From: Gordionus sp. m RMFG-2023
Taxonomy: Eukaryota > Nematomorpha > Gordioida > Chordodea > Parachordodidae
Assembly (NCBI RefSeq): GCF_954871325.1
Contig: NC_088779.1
Span: forward strand, 25,530,869 to 25,594,868
Reading direction: 5' to 3'
DNA: 64,000 bases
Shown here one piece after another: positions 1 to 14,076 of the stretch. Numbering within the stretch: position 1 is the first letter of the stretch; each line of letters begins with the position of its first letter. The translations under genes and the position numbers were made by a program. Below the pieces are notes generated by a model. It saw only the letters and a list, made by a program, of their open reading frames with translations, made no database searches and was not told the origin of the DNA.

Positions 1-877
1 ATCGATCATTTTTGTTGGTTTCCGGTACCACAGCATTAAGAGTAGACTTCTTATAGCTAGATAAATACCTGGCGCCCTTATAAGAAAAAAAAATGGATGA
101 CAAAATTTCTTTAAGAAAACGTAAACGAAGAAAACCTTCGATTCTACAGATACTCAATTTGAAAAATTGATTGAAAATAAAATTATTGTTTAGCGTAAAG
201 TATCGTTCTTGGCAAGTTTCACTGAATAATCATTCTGATAAACATTGTGGTGTGGTGTCAATACCGCCAGAAGTTGATATCGAATTCTATTCAACTGCCA
301 ATAAATTAATAGGTTATTTAGAAAATATTTTTTTCGTTTATTTATTAGTAATGTAAATGTTACTTCAAAAAAGAAACCCTTTACCGTTGGGTACCTCAAG
401 ATTTGGAACTAAAAAATATACATTACTTTCATTGTAAACGAATTCAGCCCGGATTAGTCATATCATTTTTAGCCCGTTCCAGGCTGCGTTTTTTAAACAG
501 ATGTTTCAAATTTTTTTTTCTCTTGGATTGGGCTGCACTTAAAAATAGAAGGGCTCTAGGCGATATTGATACACCTCTGGGGATACATGTAATAGAATTA
601 GGGTTGAATAACAATCAATTTGATTTTAAATCACGATATAAATCCCTTTATAAATAAATCAGATTATGATGTATATTTTTCAATCTAAATATGTAGCTTC
701 TTTAATTGAAATATTCAATCGATTTTTTAAATTTTTTTTTAAAATATGATAAATTTTGCCAACCCTAAATAGATTTAAAAAATAAGAAAAAGGTTAATTG
801 TAAAATCTGTTCATATAAGTGATGAAATCAAAAGATTTGATGATTTTTATGAAAAAGTAATAAAATATAATACATAC

Positions 878-3800
878 TTAGCAAATTGGGGAAATTCCTT
901 GACTTCATCATTTTCTAGAATGTTAGGCCTAGCACAAAGAGCCCTATTCGGATTGCAGTATAGTTTATTAACATAGAAATTCTCAAATTCTTCAGACTCT
1001 AAACATAAATAATAATTATTTTTTTTAAAATAGCTGAGTTTTTAAATTTTTAGAAAAAGAAGCTCAAAATACGAATTCCTGATTTCGTTAAAAATTCTTA
1101 GCTTACCATACATGGGTTCAATGGGTCCATTCGTTCCGGCAAGGATGGACATGTTACCAGAAAAAAATTAACGGTTACAGTTATATAAGGAAAAAAAATA
1201 TAACGATTAAGTTATCACGTTAAACACACCCCCTCCCCACCCGACAAATATACGTTTACATTGCCACTTTTTAGAACATGTATAAGTTTTAAAAACTCTT
1301 CGTTGCATAATTTTTTTAAAAAAAGAGTAAATGAAAATCAAAAATATGCATTAAAGAATTTTATAGGGTCATTTCTCTGTAACTCTGCGCGAATTCGTGG
1401 CGAAGTATAGAAAAAAATGATATAAATATAATAACTAATTTTTGTATACTATGCCATTCGCGCTAACCGTGAATGCAGGGTAAAGCCTAAAATAGAAAAA
1501 TTTAGTATAATAAATTATAAATGGAAACTACTAAATTAATATTATATTAGACTAATTTATTTTTATATATAAGTTTTAATATTTTTTTTAATACATATAT
1601 ATATATCACATAAAATTATGCGCTTATTTTAGATATAATAAATCAAAGATAAATCATTTTAAACATTTTGTTAAATATTGTTAAAAGACCACCCCATTTT
1701 TAAAAAGAATGGCTAACACAATATTTTTGCCAAAAAATATTTTGCAACCTGGAAATGTGGCTCATAGATGGCTGAAAGGCTTGAACATCTATTAACTAGA
1801 CTGTGTCTTTCCACAAAAAACAGATCCGATATTAATAATGAATTTATTTACCATCTATCTTTCAACAGTCATAAAAATATCAATTGTCTATTTTTTTAAA
1901 AAACCAACCACCAATTATATTTTTTATTCTCCAAAAATTAATCTCATTGATTTTTATGGGTAATGTAGTTTTGCCAAACAGCTCTCCCCTTGGCCATTTA
2001 AAAAGGGCGAAATCAAGATTTTAGCCAAAATATTATTGCATCCGCTTGAAAATCGCGAATAGAAGTGAAAACTTTTCTAACATATGTAGATAAAATAAAT
2101 AAGCTTGAGTAATTTACCTTTGGCCAAAATCTTGAGTTAACCGTTCTTAAAAATTGGTTAAATCGAGCCGTTTAACAATATAGCTGAATGTGACACGTTA
2201 GATATTTTAAAATTCTTTTCTTGTTGTGCAGATAACATAACAAAAAAATAGTGTAAAATTTTTTAACATTTGAATTTTAAAACATTACAACAAATAAATT
2301 GTATTTTAAGTTCCTCTCATTAATTTAATTATGAAATATCATTTATAAAATAAATTATACAAATTCATAATAACCAAGAATAATAAAAAAAAATATCGGA
2401 TCGGTTTTTTATAAATATCAGCCCGATCCTATATTTAATATCGGCATAACCCTACCCTACTCTTAACGAAATCTCGAGACTTGTGAAATATTATTTTGGC
2501 AAGATTCTTAATTCTAAAAATGGCTTAATTGAACTGCTTAACTACACAAGGACTAATTTTCCAAAAAAAAAAACATTTTCATCCCTTGTTTGATCAATTG
2601 ATTAAATTTGCAAAAGAAGGGTTCTATGAGTAGTGTTCTTAATGGCTCGATTTGAGCCTAATTTTAAAACCGGTTAACCTAATCAATATTTTATTCAGAA
2701 AAATATTGCATAAGCCTCAAGATTCCGCTAATAATGTCCAAATCCTTGTGACATCTATGAGCAAAATATTCAGGGCTGCGTAATATTTTTCTGGATAAAA
2801 TATTGAGTTAAAATTTAATCAAAAATCTTTATAGATCATAAATTTTTTGTATTTTTTTTTTCAAACTCTGATTGTAAACAAGATTAAAACTTAATAAATT
2901 TATCTTTTTTAAAAAAAAAAAATAAACTTTGGTTTGATATGGTATTTTTATTAAGAGGACTCGATTCAACTCCACCAGGAAAATATGGCATTAGGTAAGG
3001 GACTGACGGGCATGCTTTGAGCAATGGATATGCATTCAATGTAGACCACCAATCGCTTTTTATGGCTTCACTGACACTCTTTATTGCGAAATATAATATA
3101 ATTTTAATATATAAAATATGGTAAGAAAAATTATGATTTTTTTAAGATTTAAATCAAACTTTTATAGTAAACTAAAATTATTTTTATAATAGATATACCT
3201 TAGATTGATTAAACATTTGTTTTTATTACATTACATCTATTTTCCGATGAAGAATTAATTATTTCATAATATATATACTTTTCATTACTATCTAAGTCCA
3301 TTTTTACCAATTTTAATTTGCAATTTGAAACATACGCGAAAATAGATTGGGAGGATATAAATGTGTTTTATTGGATAGATCATTCAATTCAAATATAATA
3401 ACAATATCGAGCTTCACATTTTTTTTGTGCTACATGTTTCTTTTTTACATTCATTTTTATATGATATAAAGCCAATCATGAAATGTTAACAATTTTAGTT
3501 CGTCACTAGTAGTGTTAACAAAATTATATAACAAACTATTAAGTTAATGGATAGATATAATAATGTGATGAAAGAAATTAAAATCAGTCCGTAAAGTTAA
3601 ATTAAGATTTTTCTTATATATTATTATATTTTTTTATTATTATTTATTTTTTTAAAATGCGACATATCAACACAATTAAAAAATTAATTTATCCAAATTT
3701 CAGATATTTTGTAATCAAGACTGTTCATATAAAAAATTTCAGAGTGGGGCCAAAGAAATTAATTAGGAAAAATCTCATTTTTAAAAAATCCTCTAGATGG

Positions 3801-5563
3801 CATATGTAATTTTAACAATATAAGTCAATCTAAGAAATTTTTTTAATTCAATAATAAAATATTTATTAAAAAAATTTCAATCAAATAATATTTTTATATA
3901 AAAAAATGTAGAATAAAATTTTAGATATAGATATATCATAAATAGTATGCAGATAAGATACTTTTATAAAAGTGTATTTGGATACAGATACCACATTTAA
4001 CAACTCTGATAGTAACAGTTTTCAAAATATAAAACAATTATTTAAAAATACACTACTTCTAGCACACCATTAGAAGGCACATCTAATGTCATCAAAAATG
4101 CTATATTGATAAAGGGGATGTCTCTAGGATTAAAAACTTTGAAAATGAATATTATTATTAAAATAAATAAATAAATTTGGTATTTTTTGATTTTTAATAT
4201 ATATGTATATTTCAAATAAATTAATAGCAAAGCTTCTAATACTGAAATAGTATCAATGCATTGGTATAGAATAGATATGAGAAATGTGTGTTTATATTTA
4301 AAATCTTTATTGTTTTAGGTCATTCATTTTTCTTTGATATTCAATTAAGCAAAGGACAATATTAATATTTTTTAGTCCATGAGATAAATCTATATTTTAT
4401 TGATCCTAGAACTCTCATTTGTGTCAGTATTCAGTTCACAAACCTATTTAGAAAATATTGGGTTTGATAAGTTTCATAAGTATAGTAAACAAATCTGAGT
4501 ATATAATAATACTTTCAAATGGTTTAAAAAATATTATATTTTAACTCATACTGTAATTTTTTAAATTTTTATAATGAATTTAAAAAATAGATATTTTAAA
4601 TATTAAAAAAATATATATGTATAAAATAATTATAAATTATAGAAATACTAGTATAAAATGAAGAATTATGAAATGGTTAATTATCTTATTTAATTTTATA
4701 TATAACAAACTTTCATTCTAAATTCATTCATTTCCCCCTTCTAAATTCTAACCATCTGAATATATAAAATGAATTATAATTCATATCATACCTTATCTTC
4801 AGGGGTGGCACAATGATCTACAAATTCCTCATTGCCAGCAGGTATCTGAGATCCACATTTGTAATATTTTATGAAGTCATTAGAAACTTTATAATCACTT
4901 GATATTTGCCTCCATTTAAGACAATTATTTAATTTACATTGAATCCAATAAGGGAGCTTCTGATCTGCCATAAAAGTTTTAATGGTTTGTTGGGCTGGTG
5001 TATTAGAAACCCACTTTTCTTTCCATGCATTGTAAATAGAGTTCCCTGATTTTGTACTACATCATATTAAGCATAAAATAAAATTTAATTTAAAAAAAAG
5101 AAGCTATTTTTTATATTGCATCAATATATATGCAGCCAAATAAATAGTTATCAAATAATCTAAGTATATTAAAACTTAATAAACTAAATGTCAAATAAAT
5201 TTCTTAATATATAAATAGTTTTATATAAAAAAAATCCATACTTTCGATAAAAATGTTCAAAACATTTATTGCAAAAATGTTCACTAGATGATATATGATA
5301 CCATCTAGAAGTAGTTATAGTAAAGGCAGCACATCTAAATACAATACAATTATGATAAATAATGTGTGAATTAGATTAAACTTTTCAGAGGCTCTAATTA
5401 AGCATATTGGAACTTGAACTTGGCAGCCTACTTTTTCACATTTTTTTTGGAATATTTTCGGATCTCTGTCAATATATTTTACATTTGATAATCGTTTTCG
5501 TTTAGCTGGCTTTATAACGTCCTTTTTATTGCAATTAGATGGATCATGTGTGCTTTTTTCCAT
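878..5563 (-). CDS. KDM1B: KDM1B (LSD2) flavin histone demethylase, N-terminal exons; gene runs off the left edge
   Basis: KDM1B is a nuclear FAD-dependent amine oxidase that removes methyl groups from histone H3K4. Exons on the minus strand: 5382-5563 (ATG at 5563), 5242-5334, 4792-5056, 2928-3078, 878-998. All four introns are GT-AG and join in phase, giving about 270 residues. Exons 1-2 encode the family's N-terminal zinc finger: four cysteines (KCEKVGC, PIC, KC), then SRWYH, EHFCNKC. All eight expected zinc ligands are present. Exon 3 holds the CW-type zinc finger, starting FMADQKLPYWIQC, with CLKWRQ, YYKCG and DHCATPED. Exon 4 (SDWWSTLNAYPLLK) and exon 5 (ALCARPNILENDEV, EFPQFA) match the linker and the start of the SWIRM region. 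The SWIRM core and oxidase domain are not in the window. The N-terminal tail before the zinc finger is about 40 residues, near the vertebrate length. The last donor seen is at 877 and needs an acceptor at or beyond the left edge. Confidence -1.
1379..1480. mobile_element. Palindromic MITE, family B, copy 1
   Basis: About 100 bp, built as a hairpin: GCGAATTCGTGGCGAAGTAT on the left and ATTCGCGCTAACCGTGAATG followed by CAGGG on the right. Located in KDM1B intron 4. Confidence -1.
1976..2195. mobile_element. MITE family A copy in KDM1B intron 4
   Basis: Right arm TTGAGTTAACCGTTCTTAAA and CGAGCCGTTTAACAATA matches 23486-23729; the left arm is eroded (TTTTAGCCAAAATATTATTG). Confidence -1.
2630..2820. 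mobile_element. MITE family A copy in KDM1B intron 4, second
   Basis: Shows GGCTCGATTTGAGCC, the middle phrase CAGAAAAATATTGCATAAGC and GATAAAATATTGAGTTA, all matching the copy at 23486-23729. Confidence -1.
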
Positions 5564-6059
5564 CGTTTAAAATTTGAAAAATTTTAACCGAGCTTGAGAA
5601 TGTTTAAGCCAATCATATATACGTGATACGTGATAAAAGCATTTTCGCCCTCTGGTTGTGGATACAACAGAGCTACGCTAGGTTTTCCTCAAAAATCCAT
5701 CAAACTGGATAGTTAATTAATGGGAGAAAAATTAGGAGCCCTTCACACATTTGTGGGCAAGCCGTACGTAGTTGTACACGCAACAGTCCGAGAACTGTTG
5801 CTTAAACGTCTATAGGCTAATAAACAAAAAACAAAAGCCTATACCCAAGAACTGCAAAAATAATTTAATTACTTTAAGGGTGGGTGGTGGCTAATTTTAA
5901 GTTTAACATCTTTAATGTAAGCCTTAATAATTACTATCAATAATTGAGAATGTGTTCATATCAATTGAAATTAGAATTTACTCATGAAAATAAGAAAAAG
6001 CTAATGGGTTTACCGCAAATTGTTTAAATAGGTAAAAATTCCAGTGAATAGACAAAAAC
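5564..6059. other. Upstream region of KDM1B
   Basis: Immediately 5' of the KDM1B start codon. Somewhat richer in G+C around 5580-5800 than the surroundings. I saw no clear promoter motif and no further exon. Confidence -1.
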
Positions 6060-7010
6060 TAGTCAGTAATAGGTTTATGACTGTCCAGCAACGAACACCC
6101 AACAACAAAGGTTGTTTTTTTTCCCCCAGAGAAACAAAATACTCTACGAAGTGATAGATAGATTATATAGCGAAAAAGTTTGATATTGATAAAGATATGA
6201 GAGAAAGGAACTATGACGCAGAAATAGGAACCAGCTCCATAAGTTTTAGGGAAATAGAAAAGTAATTACCAGGATCAACAAAAGGCATTATGACTTGATT
6301 GTTATATGATAGTCTATCAAAAAATTCTACCAACAAACATAATTACAAACCACGCCCCCCCCCTGTCGACTGGTTTCTCCATAAATGAAATAACAAGTGG
6401 TCAAAAACTAAGGAAAAACAAAGTATCGGGGCTAGATAATATACAGCAGAAAATTCAAGCACCTACAACAATATCTCGCTACCTATTTGCCCTCTTTCAA
6501 TAAAATATTGGAGAGCGGAACTACTGCAGTGGGATGGAATAAATTCTACCTAAGTAACTACACAAAAAAACTAGGACCACAGAAATTAAAGGGTTTCTGA
6601 GCTATAGCCATCACATCCTGTAGCATGGAAAAAAACATTTTTTTTTGGTTCACTCAAAAAACCACAAGCATATCACCTATACCAAATCTTCCCCCTCAAA
6701 AATACATTAGTCTATACAGGCCTAAGGAAAAATATACTGGAGCCAAAATTATCAGAAAAATAATCATGCAGAAAAGTACAAACACCCTTCTACTTTACAT
6801 TTGTAAATTGTAGCAGAGGTATTGATAATGTTAATCATGCAGCTTCGTTGTCAGAGAAAGGAAAGACCCCAACATCTTCCAGATCCAGAAAACCACTAAT
6901 ACATGTTTGGATTCTTCGAAAATCAAATACGAAGAAAATTCCCTTCCTCCAAGGTAAAAAAGAAGTAAAACAAGGCTAAACTCTTGCCACTCCTAAATAA
7001 AAACATAAAA
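6060..7010 (+). mobile_element. Decayed LINE reverse transcriptase fragment (CR1/jockey-like)
   Basis: The plus strand between about 6300 and 6980 shows reverse-transcriptase blocks in shifting frames. FSINEITSGQKLRKNKVSGL (6384-6443) matches the region where LINEs have a KAPGPDG-like motif. GWNKFYL and AIAITSCSMEK (6600-6635) match the YRPI-LTSC-K-E block. FVNCSRGIDNVNHAA (6800-6845) stands for the AFD-VNH block, and VKQG (6967-6979) for the start of the next. Many stops and shifts are present. No ends or target duplication were found, so boundaries are approximate. Confidence -1.
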
Positions 7011-7029
7011 ATAAAAACAAAAGAGAAAC

Positions 7030-8149
7030 ACTGGGAACGACCAATATATTATATGTAAACTCCAATTAAGATGTAATGTTTTGAAAAAGAAAAAAAGTTA
7101 AAGACTTTAAATCTTGTTAACTAGCAATAATAAAGAAAAATAATAAAATGAATAAAATAACAGTTTTCCTCCAAAGAAAGTGGGGAAGGAAAAATAATAT
7201 AAAATAAAATGAAATAGATGACTATAAACAAATAAATGTCTCAATCAATGATTTAAGCAGTTCTACAGTCTAACCGGTTAGAAATAGTTTTACTAAAAAA
7301 AAATAATATTCTAACAAATAAAAACAGCAATATATGATGTTTTTTTTTTAAAAAAAACATACAGTCTAGTCTAGTTATAATATTTTTGGTTAAATAGAAA
7401 AGATCACAAATTTATTATATAATGCAAATCATAAGTCGATTCTACTTTTTATAATAAAATTAAACCTAACAGAGCATAATCGGTGCAACAGTCATATAAA
7501 ATAAACAAATAATTGTAATGATCGTAATTCTTTCCCTGTGCATTAATTTACAATTAAGATGGGATGCAATTTTTTAAAGAAAATAAATGAAAAATCTTTA
7601 AAAAAATATATAAACATAACATTGTGTTTTTTTATAATTTACTGTATTTTAAGTAATTTAATATGGATATCAACATTTTTAATCATAAAAAATTATTATA
7701 TTTAGAATCCCCATTAAATTCTCATTTTAAAGATGTATCGATATAAAAAAAATTTCAATGGGAGGTGCAGTGCATAGAACCAAAAAATACAAACAATTAA
7801 AATATGATTTTGTCATCAAGTAATCATTGATTTTATTAGACATATATAATACTGGGTGGGCTGGTGGGGAAGGCGTATATAGCAGTATTATAATTGATGG
7901 TAAAGGGAAAAACACTATCTTTACTTGGATAAATTGGAGAGCGTAGATGTGTAATTTTATTGATTATTATTTTGATTTGAATTTCCGATTTGACTGATTT
8001 TGAAAGGGGACAAGAAGGCATAGAAGGTAAGTCAGGATTGTATATAATCATTACTTTAATAAAGAGTATTGATGTCCCTATCTTAGTGAAAAAACATAAT
8101 GGCCTCAAAAATATTCTTTAGAAAAAGACTCCTTATTGGATTCTATGAG
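7030..8149. other. Gene-free stretch, nothing recognised
   Basis: A+T-rich sequence with short random frames only. Confidence -1.
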
Positions 8150-9665
8150 AGTAGTTGACTTGATCAATATTGGTACGGTTTAGCATCTCCTGTTTTCATT
8201 GTTACTTTATTTTCGTAGATTGATCGACTCTATTCGGTTCATTTTTTATTTATTGAATCACAGGGCATCCCGGTGTTATACGCTCAATTCCAGTTAGTTG
8301 ACTTGACGGTCTGACCTTTTTCTTCTGATCCTTGATTGATCGTTTCTATTCGTCATTTTCTTTATTTATCAGCTCGAAACGTCCATGCTTAATTAGCTTA
8401 GTTCAGGTTGGTTAGTTGACTTGATCGGTTCGGTATTGTTTAGATTTTTCTGTTGTCATTGACTCTGTTCTTCCTGCCCTAAATTAATAGGCACGATTCA
8501 GCTTGTTATTGATTTATACTCTAGATACGGCTTATCCTGATGCAATCGGCTCGTTTATTTTAGCTGACTCGATCACTTTAAAACCATTTGTCTTCTCCTG
8601 AAGTCATCAGCTGCATTCCTATATAGTATGCCGCCTTTCGGCTTATTTTTGAATTATCGGCTAGATAGACTAGGTTCAGGTATGGTTTGACTTCTTATGT
8701 CTTCATCAGCTCTGGTTTGATTGACTTAGTTGAGATTAGCTGACTATCGGTTCGGTATGGTTTGACGTTATCGCCTCTTTTCTTCTTGTAAAGGATTGAT
8801 CGACTCTGTTTGGCTTGATCTCGAGTTATAAATCGATACGGCTTATCATAGCTTGATAAGCTCAGTATGATTTAGATTCTTTTGCCTTAATTTTGGCTTT
8901 ATATGGTTTGACCCTCCCTGTCATCGGTCCTGTTCTTCTCCTTGACTTATTTAATAGGTTCGATGCGGCTTATCTTGGTTCAATCAGCTTGGTCCAGGTT
9001 AACTAAAAATGATGGGTTCAGTATTATTTGATTAATTGACATTGTTCCCGTCCTGGATTAATCACCTGTTTTTGATATATTGGTTCGGTATGACTAATCC
9101 TGGATTGATGTACTGGGTACGATTTCATTTTTTTTTATCTTGACTTGCTTAGTTCAATTTGGATTCTTCAGTTGTCATCGGCGTTCTTCCTTTTTTAAAA
9201 ATCGTTATTTTTGGTTCTTGGTTTATCGACTTGATATGGCTTATCCAGATATGGCTTATCCAGATATGCTTGGCTCAGTTCCAGTTAGTATCCTCATCGA
9301 TTAGGTATGGTTTGGGTAATTTTGTCGTTATCAATTTATTTTTCTTGTCTAGGATTGATCGGTTCTATTCGACTTGTTTATAATTTATCCTTATTCTGGA
9401 TTGATCAGATTAGCTGGTTTAATCGGTTCGGTATGGTATGGCTTCTTGTTATGGAGATCTGCTCTGCTAGGCTTTGATTTGGGATATCATGCCTACGCTA
9501 GCACGATTTAAATAAGCTTCTATTGTCTGATTAGCTCGATATAGTTTGATCCTCTGATTTTATCTTGGCTTGGGTTGACTTGCCTATGCTTGAGGGGCTT
9601 TATTTTTATCTTTAATCGATTAGTTGTGAGTTGGTATCCTAGAATGAACGGCGCTCGCTACTTTT
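8150..9665. repeat. T/G-rich degenerate repeat block
   Basis: About 1.5 kb whose composition differs sharply from its surroundings: higher G+C, with A scarce on the plus strand. Short phrases recur in varied form, including GGTTCGGTATGGTTTGA, ATTGATCG, CGGCTTATC and TTAGTTGACTTGAT. Close copies of CGGTTCGGTA sit near 8426, 8747, 9081 and 9424, spaced about 320-345 bp, with weaker copies between. It reads as an old satellite or minisatellite that has drifted. No protein-like frame was recognised. Confidence -1.
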
Positions 9666-12600
9666 TGTTTTTACTTGAATTGATATATTATTAAAAAATA
9701 TGATATATAATATATATATAATAGAATTTTTTAATTACGAATATGAATAAATTCTTTATTGTATTTTAAAAATAATGTCATTAATTTATCTTAACCAATA
9801 TCTAACTATACAAATAAAGAAAAATATATAAATATTTTTTGGATGTATTATTCTTTAAAAAGATTTAACTCGCCCGTTATGATTTCTCTTCAATATTTTG
9901 ATATATGAATTGGGAATCCATTCCAATATCGAAGGTTCAATTGAAATATATAAACATTAAGTATCCACAAAGTTAGGAATTTAAAATGTGTCATTAAGAA
10001 TATTTTATGTATATTGTCGAAGCCAATCATATTCATTTATTTTGGATCGAAAGATTCTTTATTTATTTTCACCAAACCAGTCATCTAGGTTTTTAGGCTA
10101 ATTTATTTTTAGATAAAGTATATATCAAAAAGAATTTATAAAATAAATATAATTTTATTAAAATTTATACAAGTCTTTATAACCTTGTTTTCAAAGCTAT
10201 TCATTATACTAGATTATATGATACTAAATGAGATTTTATACACTTGCCTCTCATCTTCGTCTTACTAGTTTTAGATTTATTTAATGTATATTTTTAAATA
10301 AAAGTGGAATTTCTGGATCAAGCGACATCTTTAAATATTTAACTACAATGTCTACATGAGAGAGGGAGTAAGAGCGATTCACCTGCAATTATTTTTAAAG
10401 GGTAAGGGGGTAGGCATCCAAAGGGAGTTAGGGTAAAATATAAATAAAAATATTTGTGGTTTATAAAAATAACTGATAAAGAAATTAAATTTATTAATAA
10501 ATACTTATTTCTCATTCATTCACATTATTAAACACATTTGCTGCCAATATTTAGAATATGGTTTGTAATTTATTATTCATGATCAAAATAATTATGAAGC
10601 CTGAAAGATTTTATTAGAATTGTTTTGAGGTTATAAATGGTGGCTCATTATAAGATATTTTTATTAATATCATTGGGTTATTATTGCATACGAATTTTTT
10701 AGAAGGTAGGGACAGATTTCAGAGGATGTTTACCTTCAGATTATTATCTATTATGTGGACGTTGCCTACATAATAATTTATTATTGTCACGATATATCTG
10801 ATAATTTCTTTTTATATGTCATTCAATCAAAAAAAAATAGCTGATTGGCAAAAGGACACCGAAGAACCTGCACTATCTATTTGAAAATTTAAATTCTTAT
10901 AGAATTTTGTTAAAATGAGACTACTTTTTGCCTCTAGTTGCTGTTAAATCTTCCAAATCCTAGCGATAGAAAAAAATTTCTAAGCCTTATCGCAAGAGTT
11001 GATTTTTTTCCCAGAATTAAACTATCCTTTAAATTTAATCTGCGATCGATGATTAGATGATAGTTTTCGCTTAAAAATTTAGCCTTTTTAGAGTTGGCTC
11101 AAACCCAGTTAAAACAGGTTTTAAATCCGGCCCGGAATTTTAATTTTTATAAAAAAATAATCCATGGTACCTTTGCAGGTCTCTGCTATTTATCATCACT
11201 TCCTGTTGCTAGTGAAACTTATTCTATACCTTAAATAAAGCAGAAGCGGCCGTGGCTTATAAAAATAATGAAAATAAAAATATTGAAAAACAAAACTTTT
11301 TGTTTCCATATAAAAAAATACGAAAAAGATTTTTGATTAATGTTTTTATTCTTGTTGAAGAAAAAAATAGCATTTTTTGGAACATTATCAACCATAGCAT
11401 TCAGCTAGTAATGCATCATAGGATTAACATTTTTACAATAAAAATTTGACAAATATTTCATTTTTTTTTTCTATCAAGATTTGAAATAGATTATAAAGCA
11501 TTCTGCTGTAATAATATTTACAAAGTAATTTATCTTATAGTATTCTCTATATCAATATTGCAACGATGGGCTTGCCTTGCTTAAAGTAGAGGCAGACAAA
11601 TATTAAATTTATAGAGCTTTACCTTTGACTCAACAATGGATTATAATTTCTGAAATTCGTCATCTACTTTTGCCCTGATTTCCATAAGTTTCAATATAAT
11701 GCTTTCAGCTAATCTCATAGTCTCAATCAAATCGATGTTATTTTTTTTTAAATATTTAACTTTAGTTGATAAAAAGTTTCAAATGATTTGGTGGGTAATT
11801 TAAATATTACGCCAATAAAATTTTGAAATCAATATCAATTCATAATTAGTAGCTGCAGCCTTTAGATGGAGGTAATAATTACCTATATTTAAAAATTATA
11901 AATATATGCGAAAAGATGTAGGAACAAGACAATTTTTGAAAAATATTTTAGCCGGCACTAAGATGCTGCGAACGCCAATGATAATATAATAGTATTAAAA
12001 AAAGACCAACTCATTTAAACATAATATTTTTTATAGTAAAATATAATATTTATACATAATATTTTTTATAGTAAATATAATATTTAAGAATAGGTTACAG
12101 AGATGCAGAAGTTAAGCGAATAAATAGATAAATTTTTTTAAAGTAAATCAAGGTTCTTTATAAAATATATATAAATTTAAAATCTGAAGAAAAATAAATG
12201 GTGGTCATAAAACTTTTAGTTTTTGTTAAACTTAAAACGTTATATTTAATAATGATAAAAATAAATTGTTATACAAATGAGAAATTAAAATAATATAGTA
12301 AATAGATATATAATTAACTAAAATTTATTAAAATTTTATTACATCAGCTTAATATTATATTAATCCGATTAACATTTTATTTATTTAACTATGTTTTTGC
12401 AAATAAAGAGAGTGTTTAGATAAAAAATTAAAAAATTAAAAAATATATACTTTAGTTTCATTATACTATTTTAAAAATTCTTTTAAATTTATTTTTAAAA
12501 AAAAATATACACCATTTTTATTATTTTTACTAAATATGAAAAGAAGTTTGGTTCCCTCATCTGGAAAATTTTCTCCGAAACGCACCCGTAAGCCTATAGC

Positions 12601-13329
12601 TATTTTAATAGTAAAAAAAATGTTATTATTACCTTAAGAATATTATATGGTTATTAGTGCCTAATTGCATCGTGATAATAGTATAACTACGCGTTCCTAC
12701 AATTTTAACAAATGATTTGTACATTTAAACGCTCAATAGACTAGATCGCTTATAACGCCATAAATTATGCGCTAGCATATAATCATGTGGGATTTTCTAA
12801 ATATATGGAAATTTGGAGTTTCTCAATTTTAAACAATTCACCTCTTTTTAAATGTCAAGAATCGGATTTTGTTCAGAAATGTATTTCAGAATTATTAGAG
12901 TACACCTACCCTAATTAAAAATTATTTTATGTATTTTCATATTTATAACTAAAAAAAAAAATATAAATTAAGAGTATCATCAAAATTTAATTTAAAAAAT
13001 ATCTTTATTTAAATGTAGATAATTCTATATATGCTAGGGGTGAAATAAGATTTTATTTAAAAAATCACCCTCGTAAAAATTTTTAAATTGAGAGATGCAT
13101 AATTCCTATAGATTCCAACCACATTACGACATATATTCGGTGATGCAAAAAAAGACAATGTGTTGGACAAAGCGAATGGCTAAACCGATTTCAATGAAAT
13201 TTCATTAAAAAAACATATTAGAGTTTAATTTCTTAGTGGTCGATTAAATTCTTATTGTGAAAATTAGATTATTTATTTTGTAATAATCATAACTATATTA
13301 ATACTATCAAAAGAATATCCTAATATAAT
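9666..13329. other. Gene-free stretch, nothing recognised
   Basis: A+T-rich sequence with short chance frames. No family, repeat unit or inverted ends could be supported. Confidence -1.
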
Positions 13330-13870
13330 TATGAATAGTTCTGAGAAGGAGAAAAGAATCCTGGAATGCTGCAACATTGATTAGTAAATTTCCTGATAAG
13401 AATTGGAATCTTCACATACTCCAAAGAGATGTCAAATGATTTCAGAAAGTCTGATAATGGAGGATCAAGGATATCTAAAATGGAAGAAAATATTGCCAAT
13501 TACTGAAGAGAATTTATATATTATGCTAGAAAGGTCAACCCGATACCCATCTATCGCAAAGAATTGTGACAGGCTCTTTAGAAATTTCGTGAAGAAATTT
13601 ACATATAACGATGACAAGTAGAAGTCTAGAGGAAACTTTGACATTCAAGATTTAAAAAGAAAAAAGAGTTGTAACGATGTCAAGCATTTTACTGTACAAA
13701 AACTCATAAAAATGTGAGAAAAATGGGCTGTCTCAAGATTTGAAAGATTTGTCTTTACATGTACTTCATTAATGGACAAAATATCGCGTCAGTTCTTTAA
13801 AGAGTAAAAAATAACAAAATGGAGTTTTTGAGTGAACTCATTCATCACTGTAAATCAATTCCGGTAAAAA
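13330..13870 (+). mobile_element. Tc1/mariner-type transposase relic
   Basis: Plus-strand frames show AATLISKFP and NWNLHILQRDVK near 13370-13435. I recall this phrase from the N-terminal DNA-binding part of mariner-like transposases common in invertebrates. It is followed by SRISKMEENIA near 13470 and further broken pieces. There are many stops and shifts. The catalytic acidic motifs and inverted ends were not found. Confidence -1.
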
Positions 13871-14040
13871 GTTACTTTAAGCCCATCAATTTTAATTATT
13901 TTTGTAAAAATGCTTATCTAACTCTCTAAAATTTCTAAATTTCATTGAAATTGATTAAGTCATTACTTTTCGGCAGCGTTTTAAAAAAAGGCGTCATTTC
14001 TTTGATCCGGGGGTAGTAACATAGGCACTCTCCTCGTAAG

Positions 14041-14076
14041 ATGTTGGGCCAACGTTTAATGTTGGGCCAACGTTTA
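14041..14076. repeat. 18 bp palindromic word repeated twice
   Basis: ATGTTGGGCCAACGTTTA occurs twice in a row. Each unit contains the near-palindrome GTTGGGCCAAC. Isolated in the gene-free region. Confidence -1.

Noticed and set aside
171-657. Two plus-strand open frames of 61 and 84 codons
   Set aside because: No family recognised and composition is what chance gives. They may overlap further KDM1B intron on the other strand.
4042-4230. Minus-strand open frame inside KDM1B intron 3
   Set aside because: Phase does not fit the exons on either side, and the exon at 2928-3078 continues KDM1B correctly.
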